Source: Phytophthora sp. 'mugwort' (lineage: Eukaryota > Oomycota > Peronosporomycetes > Peronosporales > Peronosporaceae). From it: a stretch of DNA of 64,000 nt. Within the stretch, counting starts at the first letter, position 1; each line of letters begins with the position of its first letter. This document shows, one piece after another, positions 63,992-64,000 of the stretch. The stretch lies in the NCBI GenBank assembly GCA_033558025.1, contig JAUCEF010000010.1, positions 2,257,001-2,321,000 of the forward strand. Direction: 5' to 3'. The notes under the pieces were generated by a model. It was not told where the DNA came from. It did no database searches and worked only from the letters and a program-made list of their open reading frames with translations. Made by a program: the position numbers and the translations under genes.

Positions 63992-64000
63992 CGAAGCCCC

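Larger units (their letters stand above)
61700..64000 (-). mobile_element. DIRS-like tyrosine-recombinase retrotransposon, partial, runs off right edge
   Basis: In minus-strand order: reverse transcriptase (63143-63991), RNase H (about 62750-63139) and tyrosine recombinase (61696-62709). RT-RNase H followed by a tyrosine recombinase instead of an integrase is diagnostic of DIRS-type elements. The gag part would lie beyond 64000. Terminal split repeats were not identified. Frameshifts at about 63140, 62820, 62440 and 62140 show decay. Confidence 0.8.

Noticed and set aside
1..64000. CRISPR arrays, bacterial operons, prophage or rRNA genes
   Set aside because: No regularly spaced repeat array, no Shine-Dalgarno-led gene clusters and no conserved rRNA sequence; introns and element types are eukaryotic.

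Overview
The window looks like a transposon-rich, gene-poor stretch of an oomycete nuclear genome, most likely Phytophthora or a close relative. The evidence is: a broken Crinkler (CRN)-type effector gene; short GT-AG introns of about 55-75 nt in a pogo-type transposase; piggyBac elements of the type with a C-terminal Cys-rich finger; a DIRS-type tyrosine-recombinase retroelement; Ty3/gypsy chromoviruses; a Maverick/Polinton remnant; and no bacterial operons. All assignments come from reading translations and motifs by eye; no database search was run.

Layout. 1-0.4 kb: end of an unidentified coiled-coil gene (minus). 0.84-14.7 kb: two tandem paralogous genes for a membrane protein (copy A also shows leucine-rich and Cys-rich C-terminal parts). 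Each is split at the same intron by a different DNA transposon. Copy A holds a 7.65-kb piggyBac element with TTAA at both ends, which contains a nested 1.74-kb pogo element, a decayed piggyBac transposase and a minus-strand SANT/Myb-DOT1 histone-methyltransferase-like cargo gene. Copy B holds a Tc5/pogo-like element. 15.8-23.4 kb: a CRN-type effector pseudogene split by a complete but dead LTR chromovirus. 24.2-24.9 kb: a possible MITE. 24.9-34.1 kb: an AT-rich Polinton remnant (protein-primed PolB, chromodomain integrase, a plus-strand S74-like fibre-chaperone domain). 34.1-38.7 kb: a truncated gypsy element whose 5' LTR ends 160 bp before the start codon of the one clearly intact host gene, a Cdc25-type phosphatase (38.84-40.10 kb).

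40.7-47.2 kb: a bZIP-like pseudogene, a PIF/Harbinger deletion derivative, an RS-rich gene, a second Polinton scrap and a gypsy integrase fragment. 47.3-50.7 kb: a second piggyBac-like transposase preceded by a KPTPA repeat tract. 51-52 kb: a gypsy integrase C-terminus with chromodomain. 53.3-55.2 kb: a MULE transposase relic. 57.5-59.1 kb: a hAT element with a perfect 8-bp target duplication. 59.2-59.7 kb: a Helitron-like 3' end and a short minisatellite. 61.2-61.4 kb: an 82-bp tandem duplication. 61.7-64 kb: a DIRS-like element (RT, RNase H, tyrosine recombinase) running off the right edge.

The parts do not form a pathway. They record successive nested insertions into host genes of membrane/LRR and effector type. 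The most unusual items are the chromatin-modifier cargo inside a piggyBac-type element and the S74-like domain linked to a Polinton.
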